The translations under genes were made by a program, and so were the position numbers. Source: Candidatus Accumulibacter affinis (lineage in GTDB: Bacteria > Pseudomonadota > Gammaproteobacteria > Burkholderiales > Rhodocyclaceae). From it: 64,000 bases of DNA. The notes under the pieces were generated by a model, which saw only the letters and a list, made by a program, of their open reading frames with translations, was not told the DNA's origin and did no database searches. This document shows, piece by piece, positions 36,476 to 45,921 of the stretch (position 1 is the stretch's first letter; every line of letters begins with the position of its first letter). The stretch covers positions 186,001-250,000 of the forward strand of contig JADJOT010000010.1 in assembly GCA_016713625.1 (NCBI GenBank). Direction: 5' to 3'.

Positions 36476-36949
36476 TCAGGCGAGCTTGGCGAAGGCTTCC
36501 ACGACTTCAGGCGGCGCTTGCACCATTTCGATGAGCACGCCTTCGCCGGCAATCGGGAACTCGGCACTTGCCTTTGGGTGCAGAAAGGTGATGTCGAAAC
36601 CGGCAGCTCCCTTGCGGATTCCACCGGGAGCGAAGCGAACGCCGTTGGCAGTCAGCCATTCAACGGCCTTTGGCAGGTCGTCGATCCACAGACCGACGTG
36701 ATTGAGCGGTGTGGCGTGCACCGCCGGCTTCTTGTCGGGATCGACCGGCTGCATCAGGTCGACTTCGACCTTGAACGGACCCTTGCCCATGGCGACAATG
36801 TCTTCATCCACGTTCTCGCGTTCGCTGACGAAGTTGCCGGTGATTTCGAGGCCGAGCATGTCGACCCAGAGCTGGCGCAGTTTGAGTTTGTCGGGGCCGC
36901 CGATGGCGATTTGCTGGATACCGAGGACTTTGAAGGGGCGTGTATTCAT
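36476..36949 (-). CDS. VOC-family (glyoxalase-like) protein
   Basis: 157 residues starting MNTRPFKVLGIQQIAIGGPD. Two beta-alpha-beta-beta-beta modules have the vicinal-oxygen-chelate pattern, with likely metal ligands in PLNHVGLWIDDL and the terminal GVLIEMVQAP. It resembles methylmalonyl-CoA epimerase or lactoylglutathione lyase; the first module lacks an obvious His ligand (IQQIAIGG), so substrate and activity are open. Downstream of malonyl-CoA decarboxylase, same strand, 55-base gap, possibly one transcript. Confidence 0.8.
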   Translation of the reverse strand: MNTRPFKVLGIQQIAIGGPDKLKLRQLWVDMLGLEITGNFVSERENVDEDIVAMGKGPFKVEVDLMQPVDPDKKPAVHATPLNHVGLWIDDLPKAVEWLTANGVRFAPGGIRKGAAGFDITFLHPKASAEFPIAGEGVLIEMVQAPPEVVEAFAKLA

Positions 36950-37004
36950 GGCTTGTTCTTTCTCGTGAGAGGATCGAAAAAAATAGTGTTCTGCCGGCGC
37001 AATC

Positions 37005-38390
37005 TCAGTCGCGGGCATAACGACGTATGGCAGCAGCGGCAGCAACCTCGCCGCTGCGCGAAAAAGCTTCGACGTTCGCTTCGATAGTATCAGGGTCGTA
37101 CAGATAATTCACCATCAGTCCGTAGGACTGCTGGTGACCACGTGCCGAGGTGTCGGCAAGATAATTCAGACGTTCGATGCGCGCGCCGTTGCCGAGGTGA
37201 AAACGGGAGACCGGGTCGTACGGTCGTCCGCCCTTGCCGGTGGTCAGCAGGTAGCGTGCGGCCAGGCGCATCAGGCCGTGTCGCAGGGCGCGCGCGAGAC
37301 GCGTTAGCTTGCTCCAGCGATGGTCCGCCAGCAGCCCGGGAAGGTCGCTGGCGTCCGCGAGTTGCGGCATTTCTGGCGTCAGATGGCGTCTGATGCGTTC
37401 GAGGTCGGCTGCGCCGAAAGCCTCCGGCCAGGCGTCAGGATTTTTCTCGGCCCAGCGCCGGAACGTCGGCAGGGGCGAGAGAGTGGCAAAGCTGACCAGA
37501 CGCGGGTAGTCGCGCTTCAGGTCATCGACGACGCGTTTGAGCAGGAAATTACCGAAGGAGACGCCGCGCAGGCCGACCTGGGTGTTGGAGATCGAATAGA
37601 AAATCGCCGTGCTCGCGCGCTGCGCATCAAAGACTGGCGCGTGTTCGTCGAGCAGCGTCTGCACATTGTCGGCGAGGTGATCCGTCAGCGCGACCTCGAC
37701 GAAAATCAGCGGTTCCATGGGCATGCGCGGATGGAAAAAGGCGTAGCAGCGGCGATCGGAATCGAGGCGGTTCTTGAGGTCGCTCCAGGAACGGATCTCA
37801 TGCACCGCCTCGTAGTGGATCAGTTTTTCGAGCAGCGCCGCCGGTGAACTCCAGTTGATCGTCTGCAGTTCGAGGAAACCGACATCGAACCAGGCGCCGA
37901 GGCGCAACTCGAGTTCACGATCCAGCGAACGCAGGGCGGCATCGTTTTCGACAAAGCGCAGCAGATCGGCACGCAGGTCGACCAGGAACTTGACGCCCTG
38001 AGGCAGGGTATTGAACTGCGTCAGGATGCGCAGGCGAGCCGAGCGCAGGGCGTTACGCAGGGCGGATTCGGCAGTCCATTGTGCATCGCTGTCGAGGGCG
38101 GCTTGATAATCCGCGTGCGCCTTGGCGACGAGCTGCGGGTCGGGGCCAAACTCGGTAGCGACCAGACGCAGGAAAGCGGCACGTCCCGCGTCGTTGAAAC
38201 GGAGATAGATTTCCGCCAGCCGGCCGGCGCGCAGCCTGGCCGAGACTTCGCCACCGGCGCCGTTGGCGCACTCCTGCAGCAGATCACGAATCCGCGCCAT
38301 CAACCGGGGATCAGGATTCCGCGGTGTGCTATTTTCGGCGAGCAATGTACGCACTCGCCGCAGCCCTCGTACAACCATGCCTGCAGCCAT
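37005..38390 (-). CDS. Malonyl-CoA decarboxylase
   Basis: Converts malonyl-CoA to acetyl-CoA and CO2. The 461-residue protein begins MAAGMVVRGLRRVRTLLAEN with a GGAGA site. The N-terminal half is helical; the C-terminal catalytic half holds HPRMPMEPLIFVEVAL, STAIFYSISNTQVGLRGVSF and FATLSPLPTFRRW, all hallmark MCD stretches. It also has the RLNYLADTSARGHQQSYGLM end, with the conserved Tyr/His region. The VOC gene follows. Lgt lies upstream on the same strand with a 38-base gap. Confidence 0.93.
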   Translation of the reverse strand: MAAGMVVRGLRRVRTLLAENSTPRNPDPRLMARIRDLLQECANGAGGEVSARLRAGRLAEIYLRFNDAGRAAFLRLVATEFGPDPQLVAKAHADYQAALDSDAQWTAESALRNALRSARLRILTQFNTLPQGVKFLVDLRADLLRFVENDAALRSLDRELELRLGAWFDVGFLELQTINWSSPAALLEKLIHYEAVHEIRSWSDLKNRLDSDRRCYAFFHPRMPMEPLIFVEVALTDHLADNVQTLLDEHAPVFDAQRASTAIFYSISNTQVGLRGVSFGNFLLKRVVDDLKRDYPRLVSFATLSPLPTFRRWAEKNPDAWPEAFGAADLERIRRHLTPEMPQLADASDLPGLLADHRWSKLTRLARALRHGLMRLAARYLLTTGKGGRPYDPVSRFHLGNGARIERLNYLADTSARGHQQSYGLMVNYLYDPDTIEANVEAFSRSGEVAAAAAIRRYARD

Positions 38391-38428
38391 AGATTTCTCC
38401 TTCGTTGCTTGGCCAGTGACGCGGTGAC

Positions 38429-39226
38429 TCAGCTGCGCTGGCGATACGCGGCGACGACAAAAACAATTCCGAACAGAATCATTGGTAGCGACAGCCACTG
38501 CCCCATGCTGACCGTGTATGAAAAGCCAAAGATACCCTCATCGGGCGAGCGGAAATACTCGGCGAACCAGCGCAGAACGCCGTAGCCGATCAGAAAAACC
38601 CCCGAAACGGCCCCGCGCGGTCGGTTGCCACTCGCATACAGCCAAAGCACCAGAAACAGCACCAGGCCTTCGAGTCCGGCCTGATAGAGTTGCGAGGGGT
38701 GGCGTGGCAAATTATCCACCCAGGGAAAAACCATTGCCCACGGCAGACCCGGATCAGCCGCGCGACCCCACAACTCGCCGTTGATGAAGTTGCCGATACG
38801 GCCGGCGGCCAGCCCGAGCGGTACCAGCGGGGCAATGAAATCGGTGACTTCGAGCCAGGTCCGGCGGGTTTTTCGGCCGTACAGCCACATGGCGACGAGG
38901 ACGCCGAGGAAGCCACCGTGAAACGACATGCCGCCGCGCCAGATGGCGAGGATTTGCAGCGGATGTTCGAGATAATAGGCGGGCTCGTAGAACAGCACCT
39001 GGCCAAGACGACCACCGGCAATGACGCCAAGGACGCCGTAGAACAGCAGGTCGTCGAGTTGCTTGACGCTCCAGCCGGCTTGCCCAAGCTGCGGATGGCT
39101 CAGGATGCGGTGTCGGCCAAGCCACCAGAACTGGAGAAAAGCGACCAGGTACATCAGTCCATACCAGTGCACGCTCAACGGGCCGAGCTGGAGTGCGACA
39201 GGGTCGAACTGCGGATGCATCAACAC
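38429..39226 (-). CDS. lgt: Prolipoprotein diacylglyceryl transferase
   Basis: Attaches diacylglycerol to the lipobox Cys of prolipoproteins in the inner membrane. It contains the catalytic-region motifs MHPQFDPVAL, WRGGMSFHGGFLG, GRIGNFINGELWG and HPSQLYQAGLEG, with seven hydrophobic segments. The GTG at 39226 is chosen because it aligns with the usual MLxHPQFDP N-terminus. An in-frame ATG at 39265 overlaps a TATAAT -10 box (39267-39262) and is unlikely. 265 residues, normal for the family. Confidence 0.93.
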   Translation of the reverse strand: MLMHPQFDPVALQLGPLSVHWYGLMYLVAFLQFWWLGRHRILSHPQLGQAGWSVKQLDDLLFYGVLGVIAGGRLGQVLFYEPAYYLEHPLQILAIWRGGMSFHGGFLGVLVAMWLYGRKTRRTWLEVTDFIAPLVPLGLAAGRIGNFINGELWGRAADPGLPWAMVFPWVDNLPRHPSQLYQAGLEGLVLFLVLWLYASGNRPRGAVSGVFLIGYGVLRWFAEYFRSPDEGIFGFSYTVSMGQWLSLPMILFGIVFVVAAYRQRS

Positions 39227-39309
39227 GGAAGCAACACCCCGGGGGCTTTCGGATAGAATTGCCATTATATCTCGCCACCCTCAGGCGTGTTCCGGATTGG
39301 AGATCGGCA

Positions 39310-41166
39310 ATGCCCAACTATCGTTCCCGCACCTCGACCCACGGTCGCAACATGGCTGGTGCGCGCGCCCTCTGGCGCGCGACCGGCATGCAGGACGGCG
39401 ATTTCGGCAAGCCGATCATCGCCGTCGTGAATTCGTTTACGCAGTTCGTTCCCGGGCATGTGCACCTCAAGGATCTGGGTCAGCTGGTGGCGCGTGAGAT
39501 CGAAGCCGCGGGCGGCGTGGCCAAGGAATTCAACACCATCGCCATCGACGATGGAATTGCCATGGGCCACGATGGCATGCTTTATTCACTACCCTCGCGT
39601 GACCTGATCGCCGATTCGGTCGAGTACATGGTCAACGCACACTGCGCCGACGCGATGGTGTGCATCTCGAACTGCGACAAGATCACCCCCGGCATGCTGA
39701 TGGCGGCGATGCGGGTGAACATTCCGACGATCTTTGTTTCCGGTGGCCCGATGGAGGCCGGCAAGGTGAAATGGGGAGGCAAGGTGATCGCCGTGGACCT
39801 CGTTGATGCGATGGTCAAGGGTGGCGACAGCAACTGTTCGGACGAGGAAGTCGACGCCTTCGAACGATCGGCGTGTCCGACCTGTGGTTCCTGTTCGGGA
39901 ATGTTCACCGCCAATTCGATGAACTGCCTGACCGAGGCGCTGGGTTTCTCGCTGCCGGGTAACGGCAGTCTTCTGGCCACCCACGCCGATCGCCGGGGAC
40001 TGTTTCTCCAGGCCGGGCGCCAGATTGTCGCCCTCTGCCGTCGCTATTACGAGCAGGGCGACGCTTCGGTACTGCCGCGCGCGATCGGTAGTTTCGCGGC
40101 TTTCGAGAACGCGATGACGCTCGATGTGTCGATGGGCGGTTCGACGAACACGGTCTTGCACATTCTCGCGGCTGCGCAGGAGGGTCGGGTGGACTTCACG
40201 ATGGACGACATCGACCGTCTCTCACGTCGGGTTCCCTGTCTCGCCAAGGTGGCGCCGGCGACGCCCGACTACCACATGGAGGATGTGCATCGTGCCGGCG
40301 GCATTTTCGCGATTCTCGGCGAACTCGATCGCGCTGGTCTGCTCCATCGCGATGTGCCTACCGTGCATGCGACCACCCTCGGCGAGGCGATCGATCGCTG
40401 GGACGTGATCCGCTCCCAGGACCCGCAGGTATTCGAGTTCTACCAGGCCGCGCCGGGCGGCATCCCGACCCAGACGGCTTTCTCGCAAAACCGCCGTTAC
40501 CCCGATCTCGATCTTGATCGCGCACATGGCTGTATTCGCGACCAGGCGAACGCTTATTCGCAGGACGGCGGCCTGGCTGTGCTTTACGGCAATATCGCTA
40601 GCGACGGCTGCATCGTCAAGACTGCCGGTGTGGACGAGAGTATCTGGGTCTTTTCGGGCAAGGCACGGGTGTTCGAGAGTCAGGATGATGCCGTACAGGC
40701 GATTCTCGGCGATCAGGTTCAGGCTGGCGAGGTGGTGGTGATTCGCTACGAAGGCCCGCAAGGCGGGCCGGGGATGCAGGAAATGCTCTATCCCACGTCT
40801 TACCTGAAATCGAAGGGTCTGGGGAAGGTCTGTGCCCTGCTCACCGATGGTCGTTTCTCCGGCGGCACCTCCGGCTTATCGATCGGGCATGTCTCGCCGG
40901 AGGCTGCGGAAGGCGGTGCGATCGGCCTGGTGGAAGAGGGCGACCGGATCGACATCGACATTCCCGGGCGGCGCATCCATCTGGCCGTTGGCGAGTCCGA
41001 GCTGACCCGGCGTCGTACGGCGATGGTTGCCAGGGGTGAGTCCGCCTGGCGGCCATCGGCCGAGCGCCAGCGGGTGGTGTCGCAGGCGTTGCAGGCCTAT
41101 GCCCTGATGGCTACTTCGGCGGCGACCGGCGCGGTGCGTGATCTGAAGCAATTGAAGAGGATCTGA
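39310..41166 (+). CDS. ilvD: Dihydroxy-acid dehydratase
   Basis: Dehydrates 2,3-dihydroxy acids in valine and isoleucine synthesis. 618 residues from MPNYRSRTSTHGRNMAGARA. The iron-sulfur Cys residues are visible in CISNCDKITPGML and CPTCGSCSGMFTANSMNCL; GRFSGGTSGLSIGHVSPEA lies near the C-terminus. Divergent from lgt; monocistronic as far as seen. Confidence 0.97.
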   Translation: MPNYRSRTSTHGRNMAGARALWRATGMQDGDFGKPIIAVVNSFTQFVPGHVHLKDLGQLVAREIEAAGGVAKEFNTIAIDDGIAMGHDGMLYSLPSRDLIADSVEYMVNAHCADAMVCISNCDKITPGMLMAAMRVNIPTIFVSGGPMEAGKVKWGGKVIAVDLVDAMVKGGDSNCSDEEVDAFERSACPTCGSCSGMFTANSMNCLTEALGFSLPGNGSLLATHADRRGLFLQAGRQIVALCRRYYEQGDASVLPRAIGSFAAFENAMTLDVSMGGSTNTVLHILAAAQEGRVDFTMDDIDRLSRRVPCLAKVAPATPDYHMEDVHRAGGIFAILGELDRAGLLHRDVPTVHATTLGEAIDRWDVIRSQDPQVFEFYQAAPGGIPTQTAFSQNRRYPDLDLDRAHGCIRDQANAYSQDGGLAVLYGNIASDGCIVKTAGVDESIWVFSGKARVFESQDDAVQAILGDQVQAGEVVVIRYEGPQGGPGMQEMLYPTSYLKSKGLGKVCALLTDGRFSGGTSGLSIGHVSPEAAEGGAIGLVEEGDRIDIDIPGRRIHLAVGESELTRRRTAMVARGESAWRPSAERQRVVSQALQAYALMATSAATGAVRDLKQLKRI

Positions 41167-41261
41167 GCGAAGCCTGCCGGTGCAACAAGAAGCTTTCCAA
41201 GCTGGCCAAACTGAAATAATATCGAATCGTTGCAAACCCCTTATCTGAACGGAGTAAGAGC

Positions 41262-41573
41262 ATGAAAGCGATCTACGTGTCTCTGCTGGCTGCTGCCGGC
41301 GTGCTGTCTGCTGGTGCTGTCCAGGCTCAGGATGCTGAAGCCCTGGCCAAGCAGAAAAACTGTCTGGCGTGTCACGCCGTGGACAAGAAGGTCGTTGGTC
41401 CGTCCTACAAGGACGTCGCCAAAAAGTACACTGCCAAGGATGAACCCATGCTGGCGGCGAAGGTCATCAAGGGTGGCAAGGGCTCCTGGGGCGAGATCCC
41501 GATGCCGCCAAATCCGTCGGTCACGCCCGACGAGGCGAACAAGCTGGTGAAGTGGATTCTCAGCCTGAAGTGA
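41262..41573 (+). CDS. Small class I cytochrome c
   Basis: Periplasmic electron carrier of 103 residues. The signal peptide ends at about residue 22 (AVQA-Q). Heme binds at Cys34-Leu-Ala-Cys37-His38 (NCLACHAV). The distal Met is in GEIPMPPNPSVTP. It matches c551/c552-type proteins. Start behind GGAGTAAG. A terminator follows. Confidence 0.93.
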   Translation: MKAIYVSLLAAAGVLSAGAVQAQDAEALAKQKNCLACHAVDKKVVGPSYKDVAKKYTAKDEPMLAAKVIKGGKGSWGEIPMPPNPSVTPDEANKLVKWILSLK

Positions 41574-41587
41574 TCGCCGAATGACCA

Positions 41588-41613
41588 GGAAAACCGGCCG
41601 AGTGCCGGTTTTT
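41588..41613 (+). terminator. Terminator after cytochrome c
   Basis: Inverted repeat AAAACCGGC / GCCGGTTTT with a five-base loop, ending in a T-run. It begins 14 bases after the stop. Confidence 0.8.
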
Positions 41614-41669
41614 CCTTATGGAGATGCGCTGCGGAACGCCGAAATGCCGGTCGCCAAGCGAGATGTGTG

Positions 41670-41698
41670 TTGACAAGGCCCTGATGTGCTTGGACAAT
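41670..41698 (+). promoter_or_regulatory. Sigma-70 promoter of the liv operon
   Basis: Perfect -35 TTGACA (41670-41675), 17-base spacer, and -10-like GACAAT (41693-41698), about 50 bases upstream of the livK start. Confidence 0.6.
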
Positions 41699-41746
41699 CG
41701 GCCGCTGGCTAGCCCATCACAAACACAATTATTGGAGATCAAGTCT

Positions 41747-42973
41747 ATGAACGCTGTACGTATACCTGGAGTGCTTGTTGTTCTCGCCGCGTCTTTGGCG
41801 ATCGTTGGTTGCGGGAAGAAGGAAGAGCCCAAGGCGGCCGCTCCGGCTCCGGCTCCGGCTGCCGCCGCCGCGCCTGCACCGGCAGCCAAACCAGAGCTGA
41901 TCGTGAAGATTGGGCACGTCGCGCCGCTGACCGGCCCGATTGCCCACCTCGGCAAGGACAACGAAAACGGCGCGCGTATGGCCGTCGACGATGCCAACGC
42001 GAAGAAGATCGAGATTGATGGCAAGGTCCTCAAGTTCGAGCTCCTCGGTGAGGATGATCAGGCGGATCCGAAGACCGGTACGGTCGTCGCACAGAAGCTG
42101 GTTGACGCCAAAGTGGCAGGCGTGGTCGGCCACCTCAACTCGGGAACAACCATTCCGGCATCGGCAATCTACAACCAGGCCGGCCTGCCACAGATTTCTC
42201 CCTCGGCAACCAATCCGAAATACACTCAGCAGGGCTTCCCCACTGCCTTCCGGGTAATGGCCAACGACATCCAGCAGGGTTCGGTGGTCGGCAGCTACGC
42301 GGTGAAGGACATGGGAGCCAAGAAGATCGCGATCATCGACGACCGTACGGCTTACGGCCAGGGTCTCGCGGATGAGGTCGAAAAAGCGGCCAAGGCTGGT
42401 GGTGCAACCATCGTCGCCCGCGAGTTCACCAACGACAAGGCGACCGACTTCAAGGCCATCCTGACCAAGATCAAGGCCAAGAACCCCGACGTGATCTTCC
42501 TTGGCGGCATGGATGCGGTCGGCGGCCCGATGCTCAAGCAGATGAAGGAACTGGGTATCAAGGCCAAGTTCACCACCGGTGACGGTGGCTGCTCGCCAGA
42601 ACTGATCAAGCTTGCCGGCGCGGCATCGGAAGGCGTCATCTGCACGCAGGCCGGCCTGCCTGCCGACAAACTCCCGAACGGCCAGAAGTTCCTCGAAGAC
42701 TTCACCAAGAAGTACGGTCAGATCCAGATCTACTCGCCGTACAGCTACGACGCGGTGATGGTCCTGGTCGACGCGATGAAGCGCGCCAACTCGACGGACC
42801 CGGTCAAGTACCTGCCGGAAGTGGGCAAAACTGCCTACGATGGCGTTACCGGCAAGATCGAGTTCGATGCCAAGGGCGACATCAAGAATGGCGCGATCAC
42901 CGTTTTCGAGATCAAGGATGGCAAGCTGGTCACGCTGAAGTCCGAAGGTGGCACCGCCGAAGCCAAGAAGTAA
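41747..42973 (+). CDS. livK: Branched-chain amino acid ABC transporter substrate-binding lipoprotein
   Basis: Captures Leu/Ile/Val or related amino acids for the permease encoded next. The signal ends in a lipobox (SLAIVGCGKK), followed by a low-complexity Ala-Pro linker (about residues 30-47) before the type I periplasmic-binding fold. That fold shows IGHVAPLTGPIAHLGKD and LPQISPSATNP. The ATG at 41747 is preceded by GGAG at ten bases. 408 residues. A terminator-like hairpin follows, so livK can be expressed above the rest of the operon. Confidence 0.94.
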   Translation: MNAVRIPGVLVVLAASLAIVGCGKKEEPKAAAPAPAPAAAAAPAPAAKPELIVKIGHVAPLTGPIAHLGKDNENGARMAVDDANAKKIEIDGKVLKFELLGEDDQADPKTGTVVAQKLVDAKVAGVVGHLNSGTTIPASAIYNQAGLPQISPSATNPKYTQQGFPTAFRVMANDIQQGSVVGSYAVKDMGAKKIAIIDDRTAYGQGLADEVEKAAKAGGATIVAREFTNDKATDFKAILTKIKAKNPDVIFLGGMDAVGGPMLKQMKELGIKAKFTTGDGGCSPELIKLAGAASEGVICTQAGLPADKLPNGQKFLEDFTKKYGQIQIYSPYSYDAVMVLVDAMKRANSTDPVKYLPEVGKTAYDGVTGKIEFDAKGDIKNGAITVFEIKDGKLVTLKSEGGTAEAKK

Positions 42974-42986
42974 AGGTCGTCGGTAG

Positions 42987-43019
42987 CGAGGGAATGGCAG
43001 CAGCCATTCCCTCGTTTTT
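42987..43019 (+). terminator. Terminator/attenuator between livK and livH
   Basis: A 12-base perfect stem CGAGGGAATGGC / GCCATTCCCTCG with an AGCA loop, followed by five T. Its place inside the operon suggests partial termination that favours binding-protein expression. Confidence 0.85.
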
Positions 43020-43136
43020 CCCGCATCCGCATCCGCTCGGCAGCATCCGGGCCCAGCGTTCGCCCGGTCATACCCCTGGTGCGATGAGTCGGACCCGATG
43101 GTTCGCCCTCAGCACCTCGTTGCGGAAAGCCTGACC

Positions 43137-44060
43137 ATGGAAACTCTCCTCCAGCAACTGATCAACGGCCTCACCCTGGGCGCCGTATACGCGCTCGTCG
43201 CTCTCGGCTACACGATGGTGTACGGGATCATCGGCCTGATCAACTTTGCGCATGGCGAGGTGGTGATGATCGGTACGATGGTTGCGTTCACGGTGATTGT
43301 TTCGCTCGCCGGCTCGGGCATGCCACCATTATTGGTTCTCGGCATCGGTGCGCTGGTGTCGGTGGTGGTCTGCATGGTGCTCGGCTGGGCCCTCGAAAGA
43401 GTGGCCTACCGCCCGTTGCGGCACGCGCCGAGGCTGACCCCGTTGATCACTGCAATCGGCATGTCGATCGTCCTGCAGAACGTGGCGATGATCATCTGGG
43501 GAAGGAATTACATCACTTTCCCGCCGATGATCAAAAAGCACATGTACGAAGTGGGTGGGGCCACCTTTACCAATGTGCAGGTGGCCATCGTTACCCTCGC
43601 GGCAGTGATGATGCTGGGCCTGATTTACCTGGTACACCGCACGCGCATCGGCATGGCCATGCGTGCGACGGCGCAGAATCCGCACGTCGCTTCCCTGATG
43701 GGCGTGGACATCAACCGCGTCATCGCCATGGCCTTCATCATCGGCTCGGCGCTGGGCGCGGTGGCCGGCTGCATGGTCGGTTCCTACTACGAGATCGCCC
43801 ACTACCAGATGGGTTTCATGCTCGGTCTGAAGGCTTTTACGGCAGCCGTTCTCGGGGGCATCGGCAACCTTGCGGGTGCGATGGCTGGCGGCCTGTTGTT
43901 GGGGATCATCGAGGCGCTGGGCGCCGGCTACATCGGCGACCTGACCGGCGATTTTCTGGGCAGTCATTACCAGGACATTTTTGCCTTCATTGTCCTGATC
44001 ATTGTCTTGATGTTTCGTCCCTCGGGTCTGTTTGGTGAACGTACGGGAGATCGTGCATGA
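43137..44060 (+). CDS. livH: Branched-chain amino acid ABC permease LivH
   Basis: Inner-membrane channel subunit, 307 residues, starting METLLQQLINGLTLGAVYAL. Conserved YGIIGLINFAHGEVVMIGT and the coupling region GMAMRATAQNPHVASLMGVD are visible. Overlaps livM by 4 nt. Confidence 0.95.
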   Translation: METLLQQLINGLTLGAVYALVALGYTMVYGIIGLINFAHGEVVMIGTMVAFTVIVSLAGSGMPPLLVLGIGALVSVVVCMVLGWALERVAYRPLRHAPRLTPLITAIGMSIVLQNVAMIIWGRNYITFPPMIKKHMYEVGGATFTNVQVAIVTLAAVMMLGLIYLVHRTRIGMAMRATAQNPHVASLMGVDINRVIAMAFIIGSALGAVAGCMVGSYYEIAHYQMGFMLGLKAFTAAVLGGIGNLAGAMAGGLLLGIIEALGAGYIGDLTGDFLGSHYQDIFAFIVLIIVLMFRPSGLFGERTGDRA

Positions 44061-45133
44061 ACGGCCGAGTCCGGAAATCTGTTCCCTGGCAGCGACATTG
44101 GCTGGGGTTTCTGCTCCTCGCCGCCGTCCTCCTGGCGGTACCGTTCGTGGCGGCGCTTGCCGGTCAGGCATGGGTGCGCATTGCGAACTTCGCGATTCTC
44201 TATGTCTTCCTGGCGCTTGGTCTGAATATCGTGGTCGGCTATGCAGGCTTGCTTGACCTCGGTTACGTCGCTTTTTACGCTGTCGGCGCCTATACCTATG
44301 CCCTTCTGGCATCGCCGCATTTCGGGATTCACCTGCCTTTTTGGGTGATTTTGCCGATTGGTGCCGGCTTTGCGTGCATGTTCGGAGTCCTCCTCGGCGC
44401 CCCGACCCTGAAGTTGCGCGGCGATTATCTGGCGATCGTCACGCTCGGTTTTGGTGAGATTGTCCGCATCTTCATGAACAATCTGAATGCGCCGATCAAT
44501 GTCACCAATGGTGCGCAGGGAATCACCCTGATCGATCCGATTCGCATGGGTGATTTTTCCTTTGCCCAGACCAGCACGGTCCTTGGCGTGACCCTCTCCG
44601 GCCCACAGAAATACTATTTTCTGCTGGTCGCCCTGGCGCTGCTGGTGATTCTCGTCAATATACGCTTGCAGGACTCACGTATCGGCCGCGCCTGGCAGGC
44701 GATTCGCGAGGACGAAGTTGCTGCCAAGGCCTGTGGCATCAATACCCGCAACATCAAGCTGCTGGCCTTTGCCATGGGCGCATCCTTCGGGGGGGTCGCC
44801 GGCGGCGTATTTTCCGCAATGCAGGGATTTGTCAGCCCCGAGAGCTTCTCACTGATGGAGTCGATCACCATTCTGGCAATGGTGGTTCTTGGCGGCATGG
44901 GGCATATTCCTGGCGTGATCCTCGGCGCGGTCCTGCTGACCGGTTTGCCGGAGGCGCTGCGCTACGGCATCGAGCCGTTGCAGCGAGCGTTGTTCGGGCG
45001 CATGATCATTGATCCGGAAAGCCTGCGGATGCTCGTTTTTGGTCTCGCGCTGGTCCTCGTGATGCGTTTCCGTCCAGCTGGTCTGTGGCCTTCGTCGCAA
45101 CGCCGCCGCGAACTTTCCGAGAGTACGGATTGA
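44057..45133 (+). CDS. livM: Branched-chain amino acid ABC permease LivM
   Basis: Second channel subunit, 358 residues. After an N-terminal basic stretch and a first helix comes NIVVGYAGLLDLGYVAFYAV, then LKLRGDYLAIVTLGFGEIVR, all typical of LivM. The coupling loop reads GRAWQAIREDEVAAKACGIN. ATGA overlap with livH, and two bases separate it from livG. Confidence 0.95.
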   Translation: MNGRVRKSVPWQRHWLGFLLLAAVLLAVPFVAALAGQAWVRIANFAILYVFLALGLNIVVGYAGLLDLGYVAFYAVGAYTYALLASPHFGIHLPFWVILPIGAGFACMFGVLLGAPTLKLRGDYLAIVTLGFGEIVRIFMNNLNAPINVTNGAQGITLIDPIRMGDFSFAQTSTVLGVTLSGPQKYYFLLVALALLVILVNIRLQDSRIGRAWQAIREDEVAAKACGINTRNIKLLAFAMGASFGGVAGGVFSAMQGFVSPESFSLMESITILAMVVLGGMGHIPGVILGAVLLTGLPEALRYGIEPLQRALFGRMIIDPESLRMLVFGLALVLVMRFRPAGLWPSSQRRRELSESTD

Positions 45134-45135
45134 TC

Positions 45136-45912
45136 ATGAGCGAGAAACAGCTCCTTCTCGAAGCCCATGACGTTGCCAAGCATTTTGGTGGTGTCAAGGC
45201 GCTGCATGATGTTTCCCTGACCATCCGGCGCGGCGAGATTTATGGCCTGATCGGGCCGAATGGTGCGGGCAAGACGACCTTTTTCAATTGCCTGACTGGT
45301 CTGTACAAGAACGAGAGCGGTCACTTCATCTTTGATGGCGTCAGACTCGAGGCGGATGCACCGCATAAGGCCGCCGAAGTCGGGATTGCTCGTACCTTTC
45401 AGAACATTCGCCTGTTCGGCAACATGACCGCGATCGAGAACGTCATGGTTGGTCGCCATCTGCGCACGCACGCCGGGGTGGTTGGCGCGATCACGCGCAA
45501 TGCGGCGACGCGTAGGGAAGAGGCGGCGATCAGCCGCCGCGCCGATGAACTACTGCACTATGTCGGCATTCACGAGCGGGCGCATGACTATGCGAAACAT
45601 CTCTCCTACGGAGATCAGCGGCGCCTCGAAATCGCCCGCGCCCTGGCCACGGAACCCAAGCTGCTTGCGCTAGACGAACCGGCTGCCGGAATGAATGGTA
45701 CCGAAACCGAAGCCTTGCGCTTGCTGGTCGAAGGAATCTGTCGTGATGGCGTCACCGTCCTGCTGATCGAACACGATGTCAAGCTGGTGATGGGATTGTG
45801 TGGGCGGGTGGCCGTGCTCGACTACGGCGAGAAGATCTGTGAGGATGTGCCAGCAGTGGTGCAAAAGGATCCGCGCGTTATCGAGGCCTATCTCGGTGGC
45901 TCGGTGGCCTGA
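45136..45912 (+). CDS. livG: Branched-chain amino acid ABC ATPase LivG
   Basis: One of two ATPases of the transporter. 258 residues with Walker A GPNGAGKTTFF, the LivG loop ARTFQNIRLFGNMTAIENVM, signature LSYGDQRRLEIA (Tyr-Gly-Asp variant, normal for LivG) and Walker B LLALDEPAAGMN. Start ATG 45136, two bases after livM. Confidence 0.96.
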   Translation: MSEKQLLLEAHDVAKHFGGVKALHDVSLTIRRGEIYGLIGPNGAGKTTFFNCLTGLYKNESGHFIFDGVRLEADAPHKAAEVGIARTFQNIRLFGNMTAIENVMVGRHLRTHAGVVGAITRNAATRREEAAISRRADELLHYVGIHERAHDYAKHLSYGDQRRLEIARALATEPKLLALDEPAAGMNGTETEALRLLVEGICRDGVTVLLIEHDVKLVMGLCGRVAVLDYGEKICEDVPAVVQKDPRVIEAYLGGSVA

Positions 45913-45921
45913 AGGAACAAT

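Noticed and set aside
39226..39265. ATG at 39265 as the start of lgt
   Set aside because: It overlaps a TATAAT -10 box on the same strand and adds 13 residues absent from the family; the GTG at 39226 matches the usual N-terminus.
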